This document shows positions 53,187-59,353 of a stretch of DNA of 64,000 bases, in pieces. Origin of the DNA: a virus; IMG/VR virus record IMGVR_UViG_3300042308_000865, positions 1-64,000 of that record; one strand, written 5' to 3'. Each line of letters begins with the position of its first letter. The first letter of the stretch is position 1. Both the position numbers and the translations under genes were made by a program. The notes under the pieces are model-generated. The model was not told where the DNA came from and searched no databases. It saw only the letters and a list, made by a program, of their open reading frames with translations.

Positions 53187-53987
53187 TCATAAATCATCAC
53201 TTGTATCTTTGACTTCCAATCCTCTCCTTCTTCTTGATTTATTACCAGAACCGTGTGTATCATCACCACCATACCAATCTGATTTTGATTTTCCTTTAAA
53301 CCCAATACCCCCTCTTTTAGTTGGTCCTTTTGTAGTTGTTCTCATAGTTACATCACCACTACGATTTCTTCTTTCTACTGGTTGTCCTTCCTTTCCACTA
53401 GCAACCCTGTTTGCTAAATATCCTCCTTTTTCTAATGCTCTTGTTCTTCTTTCTCCAGTAAGTTCTTCAACAATACTCTCCACCCATTCTTCACTCATAT
53501 TTGATGCAATGACTTCTGCACCTTTAAGATTATTTGTATATCCCTCATTTACAAGATGATAGAGGATGAAATCAAATTCTTCTTTATTGAGTGCTGCTGC
53601 TCTTTTTCTTGCTTTATTACCTCTACCTTGTTCGGGAGCACTCCCTGCAGTATGTGTAGCACCATACTTACTATAACCAGCTTTCAAATAACGATTATGT
53701 GCTTCTCTTGATTTATCTGCAACTTTTTTGGTATATATGGAACCACCATATTTCTCTTCATCTCTTTCTGCTCTTGCACGACTACGATTGAGAATTTGTC
53801 TCTTTGCAGAAGTATCAGATTTTTCTGGTCCAACATTATATCTCTGACGTAGAACTTCACCTCTACTCATTGGTTTTGGTGCTTCTGCTTCTTTCTTTTT
53901 TCTACCAAGAAATCTCTTCAATGAAGAACGGATACCTTCATCAATAGTATGAACTTCTTGGTACGATTGAATGTCTCTAGAATCCAT
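53187..53987 (-). CDS. Basic protein with MSEEW motif (candidate internal/virion protein)
   Basis: 266 aa, start at 53987 (MDSRDIQSYQEVHTIDEGIR), 24 nt after a perfect TATAAATA. Very basic, Arg/Lys/Gly-rich. Residues 15-17 (I-D-E) would suit cleavage by a gp21-type prohead protease. Near 140-178 lies EEFDFILYHLVNEGYTNNLK followed by an AxxIASNMSEEWVESIV helix, shared with the 52-aa protein at 56463. The rest (KGPTKRGGIGFKGKSKSDW) looks disordered and could bind DNA. Inferred to be packaged with DNA; not proven by sequence. Confidence 0.7.
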   Translation of the reverse strand: MDSRDIQSYQEVHTIDEGIRSSLKRFLGRKKKEAEAPKPMSRGEVLRQRYNVGPEKSDTSAKRQILNRSRARAERDEEKYGGSIYTKKVADKSREAHNRYLKAGYSKYGATHTAGSAPEQGRGNKARKRAAALNKEEFDFILYHLVNEGYTNNLKGAEVIASNMSEEWVESIVEELTGERRTRALEKGGYLANRVASGKEGQPVERRNRSGDVTMRTTTKGPTKRGGIGFKGKSKSDWYGGDDTHGSGNKSRRRRGLEVKDTSDDL

Positions 53988-54010
53988 TTGTTTTTTAAGC
54001 ACTATGAGAA

Positions 54011-54018
54011 TATTTATA
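54011..54018 (-). promoter_or_regulatory. Late promoter (TATAAATA)
   Basis: Perfect late -10, 24 nt before the start at 53987. Confidence 0.7.
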
Positions 54019-54019
54019 T

Positions 54020-54262
54020 TTACTCATATTCAAATGGTTTATTCATATGCCTTGGATATTCAATACTACACTTAATATCTTTAGTTTCTGCTGGGATTAT
54101 ATGAGTTCTTACTGCATTAAAGACAATAAAGCAGTTAGTGATGAAAATAGAAAGAAACATAAGAGTGCGGATAATTGCTACTTTATCCGCCTCTTTGTTG
54201 CATTCACTTGCCTTTTCCCCTAAAGAAAGTGCCCAGAGTTTCCAGAGATTACTCCTCTTCAT
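54020..54262 (-). CDS. Small membrane protein (80 aa)
   Basis: Starts MKRSNLWKLWALSLGEKASE. One hydrophobic helix (about 30-49, IRTLMFLSIFITNCFIVFNA). The LWALSLGEKASECNKEADKV segment resembles small cyanophage membrane proteins. Last gene of operon N. Confidence 0.7.
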   Translation of the reverse strand: MKRSNLWKLWALSLGEKASECNKEADKVAIIRTLMFLSIFITNCFIVFNAVRTHIIPAETKDIKCSIEYPRHMNKPFEYE

Positions 54263-54488
54263 AGATTGATTTGCGAGACTTAACGTAGTTTAATTCGCCC
54301 CATTGATTTTTATAACAAATCACAAGTAATCTGTTATTTGCGTGAAATGGAGCGTCTAAAAGATTTATACTATCTTTAGGTTTAACTCTAGTCTCAATAG
54401 TCAGATATTCGGAATCTTTATAATAAACCCACCCTTTGATGTGGGGTTTCCAAATCACAAAATCATTAACTTGAGGGTCATACTTCAT
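54249..54488 (-). CDS. Hypothetical protein (79 aa)
   Basis: Start at 54488 (MKYDPQVNDFVIWKPHIKGW); overlaps both neighbours. Beta-rich, resembling a small SH3-like fold (NDFVIWKP...GWVYYKD...YLTIETRVKPK). Function unknown. Confidence 0.65.
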   Translation of the reverse strand: MKYDPQVNDFVIWKPHIKGWVYYKDSEYLTIETRVKPKDSINLLDAPFHANNRLLVICYKNQWGELNYVKSRKSIYEEE

Positions 54489-54645
54489 ATTCCTTTTCAA
54501 CACACAAAAGAGAAATTAGTGTTTTGAGTTTAGCAATTTCTTCTTCTTGGTCTTTGATTTTATCTTGAAGACGACTGATTTGTGCCTGATATTGAGTTTT
54601 CAAATCAAAGATCATTTTGTTTGTGTGTGCAACGTGATGTGTCAT
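54478..54645 (-). CDS. Small coiled-coil protein (55 aa)
   Basis: Starts MTHHVAHTNKMIFDLKTQYQ, then a leucine-zipper-like helix ISRLQDKIKDQEEEIAKLKT. Function unknown. Confidence 0.65.
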   Translation of the reverse strand: MTHHVAHTNKMIFDLKTQYQAQISRLQDKIKDQEEEIAKLKTLISLLCVEKEYEV

Positions 54646-54647
54646 AA

Positions 54648-54887
54648 TCAGGTGGTAAAGGATTCAACAACAGTGGATTCTACATCTTCGGCAAGAGCAT
54701 AAGTTCTTGCATTAACTACTTTTTCCCGAAGATTTACATAAAACTCTTCATTGAATCCCTCATCATAATCTTTAATCAAATCAAAACATTCATCGTCATC
54801 TTCTGCAATCACGTTCCAAACTCCTCCATATTCTGAACGTGGAAAAGTTACGAAGTGATCTACGATATAAAGAAATTTTTGTGCCAT
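54648..54887 (-). CDS. Small acidic protein (79 aa)
   Basis: Starts MAQKFLYIVDHFVTFPRSEY; alpha/beta with acidic AEDDDECFDLIKDYDEGF. Function unknown. Confidence 0.65.
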   Translation of the reverse strand: MAQKFLYIVDHFVTFPRSEYGGVWNVIAEDDDECFDLIKDYDEGFNEEFYVNLREKVVNARTYALAEDVESTVVESFTT

Positions 54888-54936
54888 TAACCTCGTTTGC
54901 TTAACAAAAATAGTATAAAGTTTCTCTGATAAAAAG

Positions 54937-55101
54937 TCAATTGATTTTATCAGAGGGTATTTTCTTTAGATTCTCTACTGATGTAGAATGATAATAAGCA
55001 TCATACATTCGCTCATCGCGTTGGATTAAAAAGACATTCCAACCAAGAATAAATGCAAAGACAGTCAATCCAGCGATGACATACTTACGATTTCGGTTCA
55101 T
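54937..55101 (-). CDS. Small membrane protein (54 aa)
   Basis: Starts MNRNRKYVIAGLTVFAFILG; one N-terminal hydrophobic helix after a basic start, so a signal anchor. The start overlaps the band-7-like gene (ATGA). Confidence 0.7.
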   Translation of the reverse strand: MNRNRKYVIAGLTVFAFILGWNVFLIQRDERMYDAYYHSTSVENLKKIPSDKIN

Positions 55102-55505
55102 TTGTTCATTTGGAGTGTAGGAACGGGAAGACCACCTTCGGTAGGTACATAAATGGTCACATTACCATTCTTGCTACCATCTTCAATGCCCGTGATATAC
55201 AGATACTGAAGATACTCACGATTATCTTTCAATGAATTACCAATGATTTGGTTTGCCTTGGCAACACCTTGAGCACGGATGATTTCAGCATCAGCAAGTT
55301 GCTGTGCAGAATCTTTCTTTGCTTGTGCTTCCAGAACTGCAACCTGACGAGTATATTCTGCCTTCTGCAGTTCTGCTTTACCAGCAAGAGATTGTTGCCA
55401 TACGTTGTATTGGGGACCACCAATAAAGATGAGACCACCAACGACAACAGCACCAACTGCAATCAGAGCAACAGCAGGATCAATAAATCCATTTTGATTT
55501 TTCAT
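55098..55505 (-). CDS. Membrane-anchored band-7/SPFH-like protein (135 aa)
   Basis: An N-terminal hydrophobic helix (about 10-30, PAVALIAVGAVVVGGLIFIG) is followed by an Ala/Gln/Lys-rich helix (QVAVLEAQAKKDSAQQLADA, then IIRAQGVAKANQII). This is the pattern of the C-terminal coiled coil of prohibitin/SPFH proteins. The SPFH domain itself is missing, so it is a short relative. Such proteins are common in cyanophages and probably sit in the host inner membrane; role unknown. Confidence 0.75.
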   Translation of the reverse strand: MKNQNGFIDPAVALIAVGAVVVGGLIFIGGPQYNVWQQSLAGKAELQKAEYTRQVAVLEAQAKKDSAQQLADAEIIRAQGVAKANQIIGNSLKDNREYLQYLYITGIEDGSKNGNVTIYVPTEGGLPVPTLQMNK

Positions 55506-55693
55506 TTAGAAGATACTCCAGTATTTTTGAAAATAAGATTAGCAAGAAAGATCATAGCAAAAGTTTGCCAGATCGTAAGATTAACACCAAACCAAGATAG
55601 AATCAAACCAAGCAACCACGCTTCAAAAAGAAGTCCCGCAACAACAAGGACAATTACACCAAAAGTAATACCAATAGCAGTAGTAGTTTTCAT
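55502..55693 (-). CDS. Small two-pass membrane protein (63 aa)
   Basis: Starts MKTTTAIGITFGVIVLVVAG; hydrophobic helices at about 6-32 and 42-56. Overlaps the band-7-like gene by 4 bp and may act with it. Confidence 0.75.
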   Translation of the reverse strand: MKTTTAIGITFGVIVLVVAGLLFEAWLLGLILSWFGVNLTIWQTFAMIFLANLIFKNTGVSSK

Positions 55694-55695
55694 AA

Positions 55696-55833
55696 TTAAT
55701 TTTCAAAGTTGTGATAGAGTTTTTCTTCAAGTTTTTTCAACCGCTTTTCATATTCTTTATTCGGTTGATGTAAAGCATAGTTAAACAAGAGAGCAGTTAC
55801 CAACCCTCCGAGATACCATAAAATAAACGTCAT
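55696..55833 (-). CDS. Small membrane/coiled-coil protein (45 aa)
   Basis: Starts MTFILWYLGGLVTALLFNYA (hydrophobic), then a Lys/Glu helix KEYEKRLKKLEEKLY. Linked by ATGA to the upstream gene. Fourth membrane protein in a row. Confidence 0.65.
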   Translation of the reverse strand: MTFILWYLGGLVTALLFNYALHQPNKEYEKRLKKLEEKLYHNFEN

Positions 55834-56006
55834 ACGGGAAGTTCTGCAAGAGACTTTCCCCTTTTATGATCGTTTATATATTTTTTTGCAGATGCTTCAG
55901 TTCTGCATAGTTTTTCAAGTTGTTGTCCGTTATGAATAATAATATATCCCTTTGCACCAAAAGGGATGGCAGCATAAGAACCATCCCCCACAATAAATCC
56001 TTCCAT
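55830..56006 (-). CDS. Small protein (58 aa)
   Basis: Starts MEGFIVGDGSYAAIPFGAKG; beta-rich start then a helix EKLCRTEASAKKYINDHKRG. Resembles other short phage proteins with the pattern GYxIIHxGxxL. Function unknown. Confidence 0.65.
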   Translation of the reverse strand: MEGFIVGDGSYAAIPFGAKGYIIIHNGQQLEKLCRTEASAKKYINDHKRGKSLAELPV

Positions 56007-56224
56007 TAAATACTCTGCAATGTTCCTTCCTTTTTCATTTGAGCAATAAACTTACCCACACTCTCAACAGTTTTGATATGAAGACGAACATAATCTAGGT
56101 CTTCGCAACCAAAAATATAAAAGTGATCTGGTTTATAAGTATATGCTACACCAACTTGACTTTGCTCATCATCAAACTGAATCTTTGCAATAGCAGAAGA
56201 ATCGGTGAACTCAAGGACTTCCAT
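56006..56224 (-). CDS. KTSC-like small protein (72 aa), first gene of operon N
   Basis: Starts MEVLEFTDSSAIAKIQFDDE and ends SVGKFIAQMKKEGTLQSI. The order Ser-Ser-Ile, strand, YTYK, SxGKFIxxxxK resembles the KTSC family of unknown function, though it lacks the usual VP. Starts 23 nt after the -10 of module N. Confidence 0.65.
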   Translation of the reverse strand: MEVLEFTDSSAIAKIQFDDEQSQVGVAYTYKPDHFYIFGCEDLDYVRLHIKTVESVGKFIAQMKKEGTLQSI

Positions 56225-56247
56225 TGATCTCTTTCGATTACCTAGTA

Positions 56248-56306
56248 ATCATAGCACGGGATCGGTGCCCTGGGTGAGGTCAGTGGTCAGTTCGCCAACT
56301 GGTTCT
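56248..56306 (-). promoter_or_regulatory. Early promoter module N (degenerate block)
   Basis: -10 TATGAT at 56248-56253, 29 bp, block at 56283-56306 (CAGTT/AACTG inner arms only; outer arm like module D). Overlaps the stop of the upstream 59-aa gene. Heads a nine-gene operon rich in membrane proteins. Confidence 0.6.
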
Positions 56307-56466
56307 TCAGTGTATTTAAGTGATCTTCACTGCATATTTTTGCAGTAAATCCTGGATAAAACTTATTTACAAGAGTGCTAATACCCATGGCAGTATTAGC
56401 ACTCTCGCATCTTAACCAAATTTCTTTTTCTTGTACTTTTACTATGTGGTCAAAAGGAAATTTCAT
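56287..56466 (-). CDS. Small hypothetical protein (59 aa)
   Basis: Starts MKFPFDHIVKVQEKEIWLRC; its last residues (KNQLAN) are encoded by the block of module N. Two Cys. Coupled to the upstream gene by ATGA at 56463-56466. Confidence 0.6.
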   Translation of the reverse strand: MKFPFDHIVKVQEKEIWLRCESANTAMGISTLVNKFYPGFTAKICSEDHLNTLKNQLAN

Positions 56467-56621
56467 TCTTTAACTATAAATTTGTACCAGGTTTCACTCA
56501 TACCTTCAATAATCTTATCTGCAGATTCTTTATCCTCTGCATAACCTTCTGAAATTAAATGCTCTACAACACTCTCGTAGGTCTTATAAGTTTCCTGCAA
56601 TTCTCTTGGTGTTGGTTTCAT
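56463..56621 (-). CDS. Stand-alone MSEEW-motif protein (52 aa)
   Basis: Starts MKPTPRELQETYKTYESVVE. Residues 19-50 (VVEHLISEGYAEDKESADKI, then IEGMSETWYKFIV) match the motif in the 266-aa basic protein at 53187. A late-like AATAAATA lies 18 nt upstream although it is also inside operon O. Perhaps a small partner or docking unit for virion or internal proteins. Confidence 0.65.
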   Translation of the reverse strand: MKPTPRELQETYKTYESVVEHLISEGYAEDKESADKIIEGMSETWYKFIVKE

Positions 56622-56637
56622 TTGACTACTTTTTCTT

Positions 56638-57045
56638 TTATTTATTCAAAAAACCTCTCATACCAGTAGTAGCAACGAAACTCTCAAGACCTTTGTTAAT
56701 TGGACGCACTTTAATGTAAATCTCATCAGGAACTTCACCAAAGTATCCCTGCAACCAAGGGCACAACCAAACAGGAAGACACATCGTCGTATCAGTATAA
56801 GTCGTGCCTTCTTCATCGGATACTTCTTTCACCAGAAGAGTATCATAATCAGAAGGTTCTTCAAGGAAGAGAGAAATCTCAACTTCATCACCTTCAATCG
56901 GATACTTTCCAGTCTTGAAGTAGCAATGATCATCAATTGCTTCTTCAGTTCCATTCAAAAGAAGTTCTTCAACTGTATCATTATGAGAATGGTCAAAGTG
57001 ATACAAACCATCTTCACGTTTGATTGCTACAACTGTAAGTTCCAT
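56638..57045 (-). CDS. Hypothetical protein (135 aa), first gene of operon O
   Basis: Start at 57045 (MELTVVAIKREDGLYHFDHS), 20 nt after the -10 of module O; a longer frame begins before the promoter. Middle part ISLFLEEPSDYDTLLVKEVS and CLPVWLCPWLQGYFGEVPDE. The opening YHFDHSHNDTVEELLLNGTE is typical of a cyanophage conserved protein of unknown function. Confidence 0.7.
   Translation of the reverse strand: MELTVVAIKREDGLYHFDHSHNDTVEELLLNGTEEAIDDHCYFKTGKYPIEGDEVEISLFLEEPSDYDTLLVKEVSDEEGTTYTDTTMCLPVWLCPWLQGYFGEVPDEIYIKVRPINKGLESFVATTGMRGFLNK
56639..56646 (-). promoter_or_regulatory. Possible late promoter (AATAAATA)
   Basis: A one-mismatch late -10, 18 nt before the 52-aa MSEEW gene; lies in the 3' end of the preceding gene. 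Confidence 0.4.
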
Positions 57046-57065
57046 AAGATTCGTGTGTTTCAAGT

Positions 57066-57124
57066 AGTATAGCACAAAAAAAGACCCCTTGCGGGGTCTC
57101 GGGGACAGTTCAAGGAGTGTCTTT
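57066..57124 (-). promoter_or_regulatory. Early promoter module O (GGGGAC variant)
   Basis: -10 TATACT at 57066-57071, 29 bp, block at 57101-57124 beginning GGGGACAGTT and ending GTGTCTTT. The gap contains an intrinsic terminator (57075-57098), and the block overlaps the stop codon of the upstream late gene. Confidence 0.5.
57075..57098 (-). terminator. Rho-independent terminator
   Basis: Minus strand GACCCC-GCAA-GGGGTC stem-loop followed by seven T. It ends the late transcript of the internal-protein genes before the start point of operon O. Confidence 0.9.
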
Positions 57125-57909
57125 TAGTCTGATTTACCAACCATCAATCCAGTTTTTGTGGACTTTTCAGTGCTCTTTTTGCCGAATGCTTTCTTATAAA
57201 GTTTTGCTCTTTTTGCTTCACCAGTTTTCTTGTCTTCACCAGGCATAACAGCAGTTGGTTTTCCGACAACAGCATCACCTTTTTTTGCTCCTGCTGCTTT
57301 CAAATGCTTTGGAGTATCCTTCACTGCTTGAATAAAGTTTCTACCCCTTTCCATTTGCTGGTGCCTATCACCCTTACCAAGGTTACTATCACGGTGCATA
57401 ATATCTACAGTGTGAACTTCACCTCTTTTATTTGCACCTGCTTTAGTCATATTCTTTTTTAAGTCTTTCACTTTTCTTACACTTTCACTTGAAGGTGTAG
57501 TTTTATGTGCAGTCGTTCTACCCGTTATTCCAGGTCTTCCAATTATAGGTCTTGTTACTGACTTCATCTTTGAAATCAATCTCTCACTTTTTGCTGCTTT
57601 TCTTGGAGAAGAATGAGTGCGGATGAAATGGTCTTGCTCTGTGCTTCCAATATCATCTAACTCATCTTCACTATCATAAGTTGTATAATCCTTATGCTTT
57701 GTTCTCAAGTCTTTAGTGGAATACTTACCAGTTCCTTTAAGACCTGCTTTCTTTGCGATAGAAGCAGTAGTTCTTTCTTGACGAGTCATATCAGCACCAC
57801 GACCACGAGCAAGTGTTACCTTACCTCTGGTTCTTCTACCACTTCTTTCACCACCTGAACTTTCTTCTAGTTCATAACATTCGTAAATAAACTCTTGAAA
57901 GGTTTTCAT
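57124..57909 (-). CDS. Candidate internal head protein with capsid-targeting N-terminus
   Basis: 261 aa, very basic. It begins MKTFQEFIYECYELEESSGG. The first ten residues match the T4 capsid-targeting sequence of internal proteins (MKTYQEFIAE), with I-Y-E at 8-10 where the T4 prohead protease gp21 cleaves after [I/L]-x-E. The mature part is Lys/Arg/Gly/Thr-rich and probably disordered until bound to DNA. It overlaps the GNAT-containing gene by 4 bp. Such proteins enter the prohead, are trimmed and can be injected with DNA. Alternative: a non-injected core protein. Confidence 0.7.
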   Translation of the reverse strand: MKTFQEFIYECYELEESSGGERSGRRTRGKVTLARGRGADMTRQERTTASIAKKAGLKGTGKYSTKDLRTKHKDYTTYDSEDELDDIGSTEQDHFIRTHSSPRKAAKSERLISKMKSVTRPIIGRPGITGRTTAHKTTPSSESVRKVKDLKKNMTKAGANKRGEVHTVDIMHRDSNLGKGDRHQQMERGRNFIQAVKDTPKHLKAAGAKKGDAVVGKPTAVMPGEDKKTGEAKRAKLYKKAFGKKSTEKSTKTGLMVGKSD

Positions 57910-58871
57910 TTTTTCTCCTTGGGGGTACGAATCATTGTATCTGCACCAGCAATTCTATCCGAAGGTGTGCGGTCTCGATAACCTAGATTTCTATACATCT
58001 TATCTAATTTTTCTTTATACCCTGGTTTTGCAACTGGGGTCAAAGAAACATTTTTACCAATATTATCTGCATAGTTATGAAGTCCTTTAAATGTTCTTTT
58101 TGCAATTCCTTTGCCTCTTTGATTCTCTGGAACTTCAATGTTATCTACACGAATATCACCAGAACTTGTAGTATGAACAACATACTTCATTCCTGGTGTT
58201 CTTCCTTTTGTTTTTCTTTGAATCGTTTCTAGAGCATCAGATTTTGGTGCCTTTGCTTCTTCTAGGTCTTCATCGTTATGTACTGGATGAAATTTCTTTC
58301 CAATTTTTGTCGAATACTGCTTACCCCAACTATCTACTTTTCCAAACCCAGACTTCTTATAAATTGATGCTCTTGTATTTTTATCAGGGTTTCTTCTATT
58401 ATCACTTGAGTTCTCTTCTGGTTCATTAGATACCAGATGCCCACTAGGAATTCTATGTTGGACGTGCTTATCCCAAACCCTCTTTGCGTTCCTTGCAGTT
58501 CTTAACTTTTCACCTGGACTCATCTTATCTTGGTCATTAGACTTACTATGTTCCCACCTAACATTATGTTCGGGTTTGTGTCCGTGTGCGGTTCTTGCTT
58601 TTCCACCTAATTTAGCATCATACATATGTTCGTATTCATCATCGGAACTATGCCTTTTAGAATGACCAATAGTATAAGTAACCCCGGAAGGTTTATGGTG
58701 AATAGTTGTAGAACCGCTTCTGTTAGTATTTTGGTCTTTTCCTCTTGGTCGGTCATACTTAACTTCTAGGTCAGGATGCTTTGACCTATCAAATCCGTGC
58801 GAGTCATCATACTGTCTTTTCTTTTCTAGTATGAAATATGCTTCTTCTAGAAACTGTTGAAAAGATTTCAT
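57906..58871 (-). CDS. Candidate internal protein with C-terminal GNAT acetyltransferase domain
   Basis: 321 aa. Begins MKSFQQFLEEAYFILEKKRQ, a capsid-targeting-like start with L-E-E at 8-10. Residues 40-200 are polar and His/Lys/Arg-rich. A second L-E-E (203-205) precedes the C-terminal GNAT domain (about 210-310). Its acetyl-CoA motif A is VPENQRGKGIAKRTF (248-261) and a late MYRNLGY (292-298) matches the family. GNAT enzymes move an acetyl group from acetyl-CoA to an amine. Packaging would deliver the enzyme at infection. The target is unknown. Confidence 0.75.
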   Translation of the reverse strand: MKSFQQFLEEAYFILEKKRQYDDSHGFDRSKHPDLEVKYDRPRGKDQNTNRSGSTTIHHKPSGVTYTIGHSKRHSSDDEYEHMYDAKLGGKARTAHGHKPEHNVRWEHSKSNDQDKMSPGEKLRTARNAKRVWDKHVQHRIPSGHLVSNEPEENSSDNRRNPDKNTRASIYKKSGFGKVDSWGKQYSTKIGKKFHPVHNDEDLEEAKAPKSDALETIQRKTKGRTPGMKYVVHTTSSGDIRVDNIEVPENQRGKGIAKRTFKGLHNYADNIGKNVSLTPVAKPGYKEKLDKMYRNLGYRDRTPSDRIAGADTMIRTPKEKK

Positions 58872-59326
58872 CTTTGTCCGCCACCAGTTGAACGTGCTAT
58901 TTTTGCTCTTCTCAATGCAACCTTTTGTGCTGGTGATGGACCAGCACTAAATGGTCTTACTCTTTCTCCTTCTGGAGTTTTCTCCATTTTTTGCTTTTCT
59001 AGTTTTCCAACACCTCTCAATCTACCAGGTGCTGCTGCTCCAGAACCTCCACCACCTTGTGCGTGTCTAGCAGCACCAGGCATACGAGTAGCATATGGTT
59101 GTGTTTCTCTATCAATCATCCCCTGCTTCATTCTACCAGTTGCTGCTCTAGGTGTTAATGATTTTCTTGTTGATTTCTTAACTTCTAGTCCGCCTCCAGG
59201 TTTTTTCACAACTCTACCTGAAGTTGTGGTTACGTGGAGAGGAGTTTTCGTTTCTCCTTTAAGTTTATCCTCTTTACGCATCTCAACGAGGTATGCTTCT
59301 TCTAGGAACTCTCTAAAAGTTTTCAT
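58868..59326 (-). CDS. Candidate internal protein, basic, disordered
   Basis: 152 aa. Begins MKTFREFLEEAYLVEMRKED, with L-E-E at 8-10 and L-V-E at 13-15, both fitting the prohead protease. The rest is Lys/Arg/Gly/Pro-rich (RHAQGGGGSGAAAPGRLRGV) without a recognisable fold. A GATAAATA late element lies 20 nt upstream. It overlaps the GNAT gene by 4 bp. Confidence 0.7.
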   Translation of the reverse strand: MKTFREFLEEAYLVEMRKEDKLKGETKTPLHVTTTSGRVVKKPGGGLEVKKSTRKSLTPRAATGRMKQGMIDRETQPYATRMPGAARHAQGGGGSGAAAPGRLRGVGKLEKQKMEKTPEGERVRPFSAGPSPAQKVALRRAKIARSTGGGQR

Positions 59327-59345
59327 CTTTTTATAACTTTTCTTT

Positions 59346-59353
59346 TATTTATC
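59346..59353 (-). promoter_or_regulatory. Late promoter (GATAAATA)
   Basis: A one-mismatch late -10, 20 nt before the 152-aa gene. Confidence 0.5.
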
